The notes beneath the pieces are model-generated. The model saw only the letters and a program-made list of their open reading frames with translations, searched no databases and was not told the DNA's origin. Positions 28,701 through 39,013 of a stretch of DNA of 64,000 nt are shown here, in pieces (positions within the stretch are counted from its first letter, which is position 1; every line of letters begins with the position of its first letter). Source of the DNA: Panorpa germanica (Eukaryota > Arthropoda > Insecta > Mecoptera > Panorpidae); NCBI GenBank assembly GCA_963678705.1, contig OY783210.1, forward strand, positions 21,453,331 through 21,517,330. Direction: 5' to 3'. The position numbers were made by a program, and so were the translations under genes.

Positions 28701-31700
28701 TTATTCAAAAAATCTAAAATAAACTAACATTATTAGGAAATTAAGATATACAAATTTAATCGTAAAAGACGTAATAATATAAATTTACAATTTCTATTCG
28801 AAAAAATTGGCAAATTTCGCAGGCGGCCAAAAGTTATCAAAAGACATTTCTTCAACGCGAAAACTTATTGGAAATATTTTGTGAGAGTTGCTAAAATAGG
28901 AAAATTTTTCTAATTTCCAAATTTTTCAAGTCAAGACTACATATGGTCAAAACGGTGGCAAATTTAAAATAGCCAGCTCTCGTATTGATACATTAGTAAA
29001 ATTATATACTAATAAAAGACAGAGGTGCAGTTTACCACAAATTATAATAATAATTAATTAAATGCAATAATAATTAACTTAAATGTATGTATTGGTTCAA
29101 TTAGCATTACTTTATAGAAGAAAAAAATTTCAAAAATAAATGTAGATAAAATTTTTTGAATGGTATTGTACAGGAACCGAATAATATACCATAATAAATG
29201 AAATTCAATCAAAAATGGAAAAAGTATGTAGAATAGAGTAAAATACATCAAAAAATTGTCTATTCACTATAGAGTACAGTATATGGTATGGTATACACAT
29301 ATATGCAAAATAGATACATATTATTTTGATAAAAAAAGTAGACAAAAAATATATTTAATTTAAATATTCGCTAAATTATAATAGCTTCATATGATGTTAT
29401 ATAATGCTAAGTACTAATGTAGATATATATATACATATTCATATATTATAATACATATAGATGTGTATATATATATATAGTTGTACCATAACAGATTCGT
29501 AAAGGCAGTCATCATACAGAACCCAAATGAAAATGAAAAATCAATGACATGCCAGGCAAAGTGTACACACGCCGCCACAAAGAAATCCCACGGCCCCAAA
29601 TACAGGAGTTAGAAATATTGTGGGGAAAAGGAATGGGAAGGGTAACGCCGGTTAATGAATGACAACCAAATAATGGCGCCAAATTCAATATATATTTATT
29701 CTCATTAAACAAAGTTAATTATATTCATTTTTTTTAAAATAGTTTTCTGAGAACTATGGATTTTTATTGATCATCCTACTATCGATTTTATGAAAAATAA
29801 TTATCGTTTTTTTTTAGTTTTTCCAAGAAGAAAAAAAACTATTTAGATGGTCTTTTCTTTGCATGCTGTGTAAAAGGTGATTTCACAAAACCTCAAGTAT
29901 CTCTGATAAACAATCAATCTCAGATGTGAAATTGGATTTAGTTCTCTGCACTCTCTTAATTTTTGAAAGATTTTTCTAGAAAGTACCACAAAACCGAAAA
30001 ATCTAAAATCATTTAAATGTCGTAATATTTCCCAATTTATAATATAAACAAGTTTTGGTTGTCGAGTATACTACATATCACTTAAGCCATTAAAGGAAAC
30101 GTCAGCAAACATTGATATCTCGAAAACCGTATCACTTAACTTAAAAGTACATATTAATGAAGAATGAGAGAACTCAAGTTCGCAGCTTATTTGACCATCA
30201 ACTCCTCCAAGAATTTGTTTTTGGAATGTTTTTTTTTTTTTTTGAAAAAATTAACTAAAACAAATTAATTAATATAAAACAAAAATTCTTTCACCGACTG
30301 TAATCTCTATATATAACGCGATAGGGAGAAAAGTGTACAGTCATACTAAAAAATAATAGAAACAAATTCCACAATATATTTCACACCATAAAACAGTCGC
30401 GAGAGACTCGAGAAGGCGCGAGAGGCGAGGACATACGATAAAAAGGGACAGAAAATAATGAATAACTCTTATTATGGTATGAGAGAAAGAGATAGAAAAT
30501 GATGAGAGCCGCTTATCAGTTTGATATCAGATGTGTAAATCTGATATGCGTCAATACGCGTTTATTGAAACTAATACATTGATTTATTGAACAAAGAGAT
30601 CGCGTATTAATAATAAATATAAAAATATACTATATAATAATAATATTTTAAAATTATGTTAATTTTTAATCAAAAAGTTTATAGAAACTTTCACAAAAAT
30701 AAAACTATTTCAAACTTTTTTAATAGGTCATTTTGATTATTTTCCTAAAAGTTTGTAATTAAACACTTTTATAATTGCGTGTGAACCACCTTTAAGACCG
30801 CATGGAAGTCCCTGAAACATCAACGCGTTTGATGCAGACCAGTGGACGCTTACCATAAGTGTTCACCTCTTTCAATAATAGTTATATTTTGGCTACGAAG
30901 TCGCTATGACTAATTTCTAGTACCGATAAAAAACAAGACGCGGCAAAATGATAAATGATAAAATTTATAGAATTTCACAATATTTAAAATACAATTTTTT
31001 ATTAATAAGAAAATGAAACAAAGTAAATAATTATATTATTTCATAATCTACACGTGAACTAGTTCAAAAATAATAACTAGGACGCTGAATAATTTTACCT
31101 TATCAATATTATCACAAGTTTATCATATTTTTACTTATTTTTAAGTGATTACAAAAAACACGTGTAGACTAGCATAGGAATAATAAAAAAACATAAAATG
31201 TAGACTGTAATTTAACCAAACAAGTCGGTCTTTAAGAAAACTAAAATTGGAAGGCCCAATTTTCACAAAGTATAAAAATTTCGAATCATACTTTTTACAA
31301 AGTCTTTGCAATACTTTACAGAATAAGCATTAAATGTTCCCCTATTTATCCACATCTGACTACAGAATAGGTTTCTATCAATTCTCAAAGGTACAAACAT
31401 CAGCGTTCACAAGTTTAGACACTTTTGACAAATTAAAGACATTTCATTAAAGATTGTAGCGGTTTGTAAAATGTTGTATTACCACAGAAAATGGAGTAAT
31501 TGTAGATAGGAGCATATTAATAATAAGTGTAAAAATGTAAATACACTTGTCGGGCAAAAGCACTGTGAGAAATGTTGAGAGAATTAGGGTGGTGATAACT
31601 TAAGGGGGTGACAAATGTACAGAGGGCGGTACGAATGTACCAATGTAGCGAAGAAATTAGATATTACATTAATTGCAATTATATGTCTTAGAAAAAGAAG

Positions 31701-34700
31701 TCGAATGATATGAGTTAGGTTATTTCACTCACCCTTGATCCATTCGGTCTACTGGATTAGGTCCTAATTGTCCTGGTATGAGGTGTCCACCCATAGGGCC
31801 CATGTGACTTCCTGGTCCAGGCCCATGACCAAAAGGTGATCCAGGTGTCATACTGAATTGAGGACCTCCAAATGAGCCTGGTCCCGGTGAAGGAAAATGT
31901 CCAGGACCACCAGGAAATGGTGGCCCCGAACTACCAGGTCGTCCAAAAGGAGGTCCTGAAGGAGATCCGAACGGACCTCCAGGTCCAGGTCCATTATACG
32001 ACGGTGCTGAGTTAGGAGGTGGCGGGAAACCTCCACTCGGCACATTTTGAGGTCCAGGACCAGGTGTTGATGATCCTGAAGGTGCAGGTGATGCTGTATA
32101 TTGAGGAGTATTTGATCCAGGTGGTGGACCACCTCCATATGAAGGGGCACCAGCTGGGGACCCTGCCCCCGCTTGGGGGAAGGGTGTTGGGCCCTGGAAG
32201 CCCCCCGTTTGGCCGGGAAATGCTCCTGGGCCGCCTGGGCCACCAGGACCTGAGGGCGCAAAGCCCTGAGGCTCTCCACCTCCCACCGGAGCGCCCTTCC
32301 AGGCTGGGTCCTCCAGGGTGGCGGGCAGCGTGTGCGGCGGCGCGACGCGACGGCTAAGGCCTGGAACAAACAATTTTACATGGTAAACAAAGTCAAAGTA
32401 AGAAATATTTTAAATTGTATTTAGATACAATTCTTATCTTTTCCTTAGCTAATGATTCAAACGTTTATATGATAATTAATCACCTAAATAATTGTTTATA
32501 TTTATTACGACGTTATCCATTCGACAATTCTTTAATAACAAACAATTACCGGTAGTAAACAGATAGTTGAAAAACAAGCATTCGATCAACAATTACAAAA
32601 ACAATCAATATTTCTTTATGTATATTCTATATATAAGATGATCAATTAATAAATTAAACAAATGTGAATTTTAAAACCACTAAGATCAAACCAAATCGAA
32701 AAGGATTACAAAACTATAAAAATGTAATGTAATTAAAAAATAGAAAAACATACAAAAAATATCGAATAAATTTAAACCAAGAAAATTCGATAACATTGAA
32801 ATTTAATCAATTAGTTGCATGTCATACATTGTATACATTTCATTGTCAATGATTTTTCTGCTTCAAAACCAATGAAATGAATAAATTGAAAATTTATCAG
32901 AAAATGCTACAGTTAAATTTAGAAGTTAGCTAAGTGAAAAAGTTGTACTTGAGTTGAGTTTAATCACCCTTAAAACTTGAAGAAGTTTTGATAAATTTAT
33001 TACCTACATTTCGATAATAGTTTACAATACATTTTTTACAAGGCAGGGCCGAATTAAACTATGTGCGGCCTCAAGGATGATAAGTTTGATGGAAATGGCG
33101 TTAAGAATTTACTAAATTAAGTTCATCGTTGAGGTTGAGAAGTTCAAACATAAATATGAAAAGCATTAGTAATTTAAAAAAAATAAAATTCAAAATTTAA
33201 AAATAATAGATAAAAATAATTAAAAATTAATTATGAACCTAAAAAAAATTAGTTAAATTTGATTTGAAAATATTACTTATTTATTATTGTTTATTGAAGT
33301 TGCTTCAAAGAATTTATTTTTATTATTTTTTTTTTTGTTACAAGGGTAAATGAATATCATTTACTTATTTGCCTTTATTTTTATTACTTTTGGGTAAGCT
33401 ACCCTATTTGCTTGACCGGTCGCTGGTTTAAGTTATTCAAGGAATTCCATAAAAGATATACATCAACTAACAACTGATGTTAAAATTGTAGTGGTCAATT
33501 ACGCCAAAATTGTAAAAATTACTCAGTTCAAAATGATCAATGACTTTCTAAATAAAAAATAAAATTTAACATAGAAAAGTCAACATGTTTTACGAAAAAT
33601 ACAAATCCCATCTAAGCAGAATATTGTCTCTAGTGTGCATTAAGGCTAACTCTAAATATTATTTCTAGACTACTTTGTAATCTCGCTGAACATGGTGCCT
33701 CAAGAATAGCCAAAAATTAAAGGTACTGTAAGAATAATACATAAGTACTGCAATTGTTTATCAGAGGTACTATCAGTGGTTCTTAACCTTTAATTACGTG
33801 TGTCATGGATTTACTTCATCCCTGACATACAACACACAAGAGGTTGGTCTTATTTTAGTGCATGCTTCATAAGAAAATCAATTTAAGAAGTAAAGAAGTA
33901 TACACGTGCATAATGCAGTACTATATTTAAAAAAATATTTTTTCTAGCAAATCTACCTGAAGCTTAACTTTTATGACTTCATTGTAGGCTTGAACTGAAG
34001 GTAACTCTTCAGGTAATTTTATTTAGAATATAAGTGCAATAAATGCAACATATTGAGGCTAATTTTGCTTCTAGTTAAAATTATCCTAAAAAATGAATGA
34101 ACTAAATATTAATAGAAAAACAAGTTGATACGAATTTTATTAATTATGTCGTTTTAATAACACAAACATTAAATTATTATTACTCATTAAAAATAAACCC
34201 TTGTGGCTCTTAAAGTTAAAAGATTGTAAAGTAATTAAAAACACGATGTTCTAAATAAAGGAATACTGTTTCTTTGGTGTATAATTTTTGTTGTATTCAG
34301 GTGTATCATCTTTATGCACAATTAATCATAACTTATCTCTGTTTCTTTTATTGATACAGTTGTCCTGTACACTTGTGTAATGTTTATCCATCTAATCTAC
34401 TAAATTATTTCGTGTTGTTCTAGACTAAATTCATATATTGCAACAAAATTAGTAAACATTATTTTCTTCGGATAGTAATGTAGGATAAAAATGATTTGGA
34501 TAAACAAATTTTTGCCGTTACTACAATTAAACAAGCGCTTGATTTTTAAACTGCGACCCACGGTTTTACATTGATTGATACATTGAGTTGAAATACATAT
34601 CCTATGTTAAATACTGAAATTTATCAGGACCTTTGCTTATTTCGCTAGGTTTTAACTTTCAATAGGCATCTATTTAGTATGACAAATATTTAGTTAATTA

Positions 34701-36336
34701 AATTAAACATAGGTTATTAAAAAAATTAAGAAAAGTGATGTGATTGAATTAAGTTATTCTTGTGATATAAAAGGATGTTACAACTAAGTTAAACACCTGC
34801 AATTCTTAAAAAAACATCTGTTTTTTAAATTATGAAATAACTTCGGAAACTATCTTAGACCTACTGAACCTTGGCAATAGTAATAAAATAAATTTTCTTT
34901 AGATAAACTATCTTTTAGAACTATGAAATTATGAAGTTACAATAAATAATAGTATTATTAGAATACAATTTATATAAAATGAAGCCCCGAGCTGTCGAGT
35001 ATATAACAATTTACTTTATATATCTACATGTATTAATAATAGAACTAAAAATGCTTTCGGATGGTAAGTCAGACGTGAGATATTGGGTTCATATATCTAT
35101 TTGTGGGAATTATATAACATTTACATGCAAGCAATAATAATATTTTTAGGCCCCATAGATTGGCGGGCAATAACGGGCCCCTTGCCATAAGCCCGGGTTA
35201 TCTTTTAGCCGGCAAGCGGCAGCACCGTGCGACAGCTAAACTTCTGAATAAGATACATAACCTTAAAGTCAGAAAGCTGGCGGTGAATCGTACATTATGA
35301 TATTAAAATAAAATAACTACATCTAAAAATAATATAAATAAACATTTTACATTTTGTTTTTCGTTGGCCTCCTCGTCCTTGCCTCATTCTGTCAGTGTCA
35401 GAATTCGCAAATTAAAATTGTTTTTAATTTCTGTTTGGCTAATCGACGCATAACTATCACACACTAAAAATTTACTAATCTTATCCACGCATATACATTC
35501 ACTATCACTAAACACAATACTATATAAATTATTGCACATAAACATTTCTTTAAAATCACAACATGTTTCGTACATTCTGTATTAATAATACGAGGCGATG
35601 TTTAGACATTCCTCTTTTCTGAATACAACTTATCCGAAGAACACAGCAAGTAAACACTGAGTGAACAACCAAGGCATGCGCCACACGCAGCGCGTCCAGC
35701 GGCGAAAGGCAGCAACACATTCATGGCGCTTGTCTAAACCACTAGATGTCTTCCATTGTAAATTACCTGTGCACGGTTACCAATAAAGTGACGGTAGCTA
35801 CCAACTTAAATTGAAGAGGATACCTAAATTCTCTATACCTTGTTCAAAATTTGACGTTTATCATAAACACAAACAATTTTCTAAGCTAAATTATTTAATT
35901 AAAACATAACGAGTCCTAATTACCACTAATATTTTGTTGAATAATATGCGCAGGCTCTGCATAACCCCCGCTCAATTTTGTGAACGTCGTGTCATTGAGG
36001 TCACATGCATCTCCTAACCTATTCGATGCTTGTTTATGTTAGTAAATTACAGGTGCCAACAGCAATAAATATATTAATTCTTTACAGAAAGCATATGTTT
36101 ATATTAACTTCATTTAAATGAATTATCTGATATTGACAGAACGTTGTATTTACCGCGTACACAGCTTATTACTATTGTTTATCTCTAAATTTAAGTAGGA
36201 TCATGAATAATGCCCACCTTTAATGCCTTCGCCGTTGACTTTAAAATAATAATTTTCTATGATTGGAATGTCAACTACGTTTCTTTTTAGGCCTTCTGCA
36301 AAAATGATCCTTTGAGAACCCGCCGAGAGCTGCCAT
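8604..36336 (-). CDS. Chi: Chip, LIM domain-binding protein (LDB1/NLI/CLIM homologue)
   Basis: Nuclear adaptor that dimerises and binds LIM domains of LIM-homeodomain and LMO proteins, bridging enhancer complexes. Minus-strand exons: 36279-36336 (tentative first exon), 31733-32360, 10775-10865, 10288-10390, 9939-10111, 9629-9847, 9429-9552, 8976-9100, 8604-8858. All joins are in phase and give 591 codons plus stop. Exon 31733-32360 encodes about 208 Gly/Pro/Ser-rich residues ending VDRMDQG. It joins in phase, across a 20.9 kb intron, to PPLPRRHTPYFGQ, the conserved LDB entry segment. The dimerisation domain (DDAS, LIPRYFRSIFEGG, FDDMMRIKSWH, ELIPRS, MLDQLSKNITR) is intact. It is followed by a basic NLS (KRRKRKG) and the LIM-interaction domain (VMVVGEPSLMGGEFGDEDER) in the last exon. 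The C-terminus PSSQESEKK resembles vertebrate LDB1. The Gly/Pro extension is absent in vertebrate LDB1 but long N-termini are known in insect Chip. The first exon is uncertain; the rest is firm. Confidence 0.93.
10158..10261. mobile_element. 104-bp PIF/Harbinger-like MITE inside a Chip intron
   Basis: The element begins GGCCTCTCACACTGGAACA and ends with an imperfect reverse complement (TGTTTCACTGTGAGAGATCC). It is flanked on both sides by TAA (10155-10157 and 10262-10264), the 3-bp TWA target duplication typical of PIF/Harbinger elements. It occupies most of the 176-nt intron 10112-10287. A very similar terminus occurs at 51459. Confidence 0.75.
11435..11614. mobile_element. 180-bp foldback element with perfect 42-bp inverted repeats
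   Basis: Left arm 11435-11476 and right arm 11573-11614 are exact reverse complements over all 42 bases (outer end AAATGCTTTAGACGCC, inner end GGCTGCACTGC), enclosing a 96-bp AT-rich centre. I do not see a clear target-site duplication. A young foldback MITE is the simplest reading. A hairpin-RNA source cannot be excluded. Confidence 0.85.
19679..19717. repeat. (TA)n microsatellite
   Basis: An uninterrupted TA dinucleotide run of about 39 bases in the long Chip intron, likely length-polymorphic. Confidence 0.95.
19990..20247 (+). other. GC-rich island with an open frame and a donor-like site
   Basis: This stretch is clearly GC-richer than its surroundings. An ORF from the ATG at 19987 covers a Glu-rich run and ends at a TGA near 20145. 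About 100 bases on, the sequence AGTTAA|GTAAGT offers a strong plus-strand 5' splice site at about 20247. It could be the 5' exon of a transcript antisense to Chip, an enhancer, or chance. I recognise no protein family in the frame. Confidence 0.3.
24549..24620 (+). repeat. tRNA-derived SINE-like sequence
   Basis: An A-box-like TAGCTCAATTG (24558-24568) is preceded by a GCCGGTA tRNA-type start. About 30 bases later comes a degenerate B-box (GGTTTTGATAT, 24598-24608). The acceptor stem does not close and the B-box is mutated, so this is a SINE or pseudo-tRNA, not a functional tRNA. Confidence 0.5.
26604..27029. mobile_element. hAT-like MITE with 8-bp target duplication
   Basis: Terminal repeats TAGGGATGGGGAT at 26612 and its complement ATCGCCATCCCTA ending at 27021 (12 of 13 match) bound a 410-bp non-coding element rich in ATCGATT-type motifs. 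Flanks GTTCAAAC (26604-26611) and ATTCAAAC (27022-27029) match at 7 of 8 bases. The 8-bp duplication and the terminus type point to the hAT superfamily. Confidence 0.85.
32361..36278. other. Chip intron upstream of the Gly/Pro exon
   Basis: An AT-rich intron if the candidate first exon is right. It contains possible hAT-like fragments near 33045-33085 and a GC-richer patch at 35150-35240. I see no coding exon in it. Confidence 0.5.
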
Positions 36337-36339
36337 TTT

Positions 36340-37300
36340 TACAGTTTTGTGTGCGATAGAGCATGGGCAGCGGCTGTAGCGGGGAGGGCTGATTGCGGCC
36401 GTACTCTACTTGTTATGCTGCTCATCCTAGTCGCACACACAACCAACTCGCTGAACAACACACCAAAAACACACAACGTATTAAAAGCACACGTAACACT
36501 TAAAACACTTGAATAAAACTAGCCCAAGTTAATCAGAAGTTTAATCATTTTAAATAAAGTAACATGTAAATGTAATTTTTTTTTTTAGTTGCACCAGTCG
36601 TGTGCGCGGGCGAACATTTTTTTCGTTTGCAAGACTTGCATTGTGAACTCTCGCAGTCACGCAGTTGACAGTGTCACCCTAAAAATCAATAATCCCTTAC
36701 CCTTCATACCGCGGGCACTACTGTTCGCGACCATCCCGTCGTCCGTATCGCACACGCTATTCGTTACACCGGCACGTCGCGGGTCGCGTCCGTCCCGCTT
36801 CCGTCGTTCTTCTGTTCGTCGTACAGGAGTTGTTCAGTCAGGCAGACACAATTGTGCCAGTAAAAGCAGAAAACAGAAAACAGAATCGTGGCGTGCCCCT
36901 CCGCCGTCGGTTGTGTAACTTTGATTGTCAGTGGTTAGAAGTACAGAAGTACAGAAGTTCTATGTGTTGCTAGCAGATCAGGCGGTGTTTACTCGTTTAC
37001 CACCACGAGATACAGCTATTTTGATGCTCGTTCTAACGTTCAACCAACCAGGATATGCGTACTACAGATCATTTACATTTGGTACGCACCGTAAAGTCGC
37101 GTTAGCGTAACAATACCGGTAACCGGTACTATCCACCGTCAAAGTGACACTGTCAAAGTGTCCCCCAACCTGAACAAACTTTTACACAACTTTTAAAACA
37201 AATAAAGTAGCACAATCTAAACACCAGCCCGCTAAAGTCTACAGACAGACTAGAAACTTTCTGCCACAATGCGGGTTTATTTTTAAACTGTTTCCAATAA
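36340..37300. promoter_or_regulatory. GC-richer promoter/5' UTR zone of Chip
   Basis: Immediately upstream (on the minus strand) of the candidate Chip ATG at 36336, the base composition shifts from AT-rich to GC- and CpG-richer, notably 36355-36410 and 36590-36880. Open frames here on the plus strand, such as 36589-36918, have no recognisable domains and are probably a by-product of composition. I infer a promoter and 5' UTR from position and composition only; no TATA or initiator was assigned. Confidence 0.45.
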
Positions 37301-38737
37301 GTAATATTTATTTAATTGTTACTTCGCGCTACCACTGTCGGCGGTTCGGTAGTAGTAGCTCTACGTAATACGTATGACTTTAAACTGTTCAGTCAGTTAC
37401 TGTTGTTGGATGATCTCTATACTGTATACTGTATACTATACTCTATTTGTACACATACACACACATACGTAAATGGTATAACTAAATATAATGTACTAAA
37501 TGTATATAAAAGCGCAACCAACGAGTTGTGTTTGAAACCGCGGCAGCACTTTTACACGTATAAATGTTGAATAAAATTTGTAGACTCCCCGTTCTGCGTT
37601 CACTGTCCTCCGTACACCGTCCACGAGGACAAAGTATGGTACCGGTGCCCGTGCTTGTGCTGCTGGTATTCGATAATATGTGCGACCGTCCCAGCACCAA
37701 CTATAAGGCTATTCTCTTTAGTAAAATAGTAACTACTAGAGGTTTTTATAGGGGTTCTTATTGCTGGTGCTTCTGCTGTTTCTGCTCTCTGTGGTTTATT
37801 CTTTGCTCCTCTTACGCCATGCCATATAGGGTTCATTATTAGAGGGGATGAGAAAGAAAATTGAGAGAACAGAGAGGGTGACAATTGACACAAAGTCAAA
37901 AATGCTGACTTAACTGTTTGTTCCTATTCAGTAGAATGTTTTTAAAAAATGTTTACGTAATCATTATTCTGTCTCGCACCATTCATGACTTCTTCATGGT
38001 TAAAAAATTATAGACCGGAACGAGGAGGTAGTCCACAGTGGACTAATTCTTATTACAAGACCAAATGTACCGATATCATTCCATAAATAAAATAAAATAT
38101 AATAACAATAAGAAGTTTATTAATTTAGATATTTTTTATAATTATAATCGCAATAATTATTTTAATGCTAGTTAACCCAATTAAACTTTGTATAATTGCA
38201 TATAATCAGTGACCCATTAAGATGCTTGAATGTTATTATTTTAAATCAGGCGAATCGGACTTTGTTTCAACATTGTATTTTTCTTAAACGGGCTTGTGTC
38301 CTATGTCTTAATTTCTATAAAAGTGTCAGCTCATGAATCTCTGCTCTATGTCTTTAAATATCAAATATTATTTACAGCTATTTCGAGGAACAATAAAATT
38401 TAAAGACATGGTGTCTGTCGTAACAGGGTTAAATAAAATAAAAAGTTATTATTCTTTGACTTAACTTGATTATTTCGACTACCAACAGATACAAAACGTT
38501 ACCACAGCACTGACCTCCTCAACAAATAAGTGACGTATAAATTTCACGTCATACAAATGATCGACCATCTCACAGTGCTAAAACTACAATTCAAATTTTT
38601 AATTGCTATATCTTCGTCAATATTTAGATATTTAATAAAATAGACACGCCAATACACATTCATTAACATCAATTTCAATCAACAATTGAACAATCGATCC
38701 TTATTCCAAAATCGATCCAATTTTGATCCTTATTAAA

Positions 38738-39013
38738 TTACATTCTCACTGCTTCCAAACGAAAAAAAAAAATTATCTTTATAAAAATAAAAACAAAACT
38801 GCTCCTGCTACTCTCTCTGCTGCTTCTACTCTGCCATTCATTCTCTTTCCTTTTTTCTATCTCCGCCATCCATCGCTTCCCTTCACTGCCTCCCTTTAAT
38901 AACTGCCCAATATTCTTTTCGCTTATTACCTTTTTTTTACATGAAAACTTAATGTGCTCCAATGTTTCTATATCCGTTCCGCACACCCTGCACATCCTTT
39001 CCTCGCTGTTAAT
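38738..39013 (-). pseudogene. Non-LTR retrotransposon fragment, C-terminal zinc knuckle
   Basis: The minus-strand frame carries CRVCGTDIETLEHI...C, the Cys-X2-Cys...His...Cys motif found at the C-terminus of many insect LINE reverse transcriptases. Upstream in this frame a TGA soon appears, and no reverse-transcriptase core is present. The fragment is therefore a truncated, decayed copy. The downstream Lys/Glu/Ser-rich tail is consistent with the end of such an ORF2. Confidence 0.6.

Larger units (their letters stand above)
10866..31732. other. Long Chip intron (20.9 kb)
   Basis: Intron between the Gly/Pro exon and the first conserved Chip exon. It holds several TE-derived features listed separately (inverted-repeat element at 11435, SINE-like at 24549, hAT-like MITE at 26612). 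It has many TA/GTATA-rich low-complexity tracts near 13480-13600, 15250-15330, 16270-16320, 17220-17300 and 29420-29480. A few GC-richer islands occur at 18200-18620, 19990-20250, 21420-21620, 26080-26330 and 27360-27490. No protein-coding exon could be supported, so the islands may be enhancers, alternative promoters, lncRNA exons or old repeats. Confidence 0.8.

Noticed and set aside
31848..32369. Alternative minus-strand frame and plus-strand frame over the Gly/Pro exon
   Set aside because: GC-rich low-complexity sequence keeps all frames open. Only the Gly/Pro frame joins in phase to the conserved Chip exon.
35000..35110. Possible third SINE (GGGTTCATAT near 35086)
   Set aside because: A B-box-like string occurs without a convincing A-box at the right distance.
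36589..37842. Plus-strand and minus-strand ORFs in the Chip promoter zone
   Set aside because: They have no recognisable domain, no clear splice partners and an Arg/Ser-rich composition expected from GC-richer DNA.
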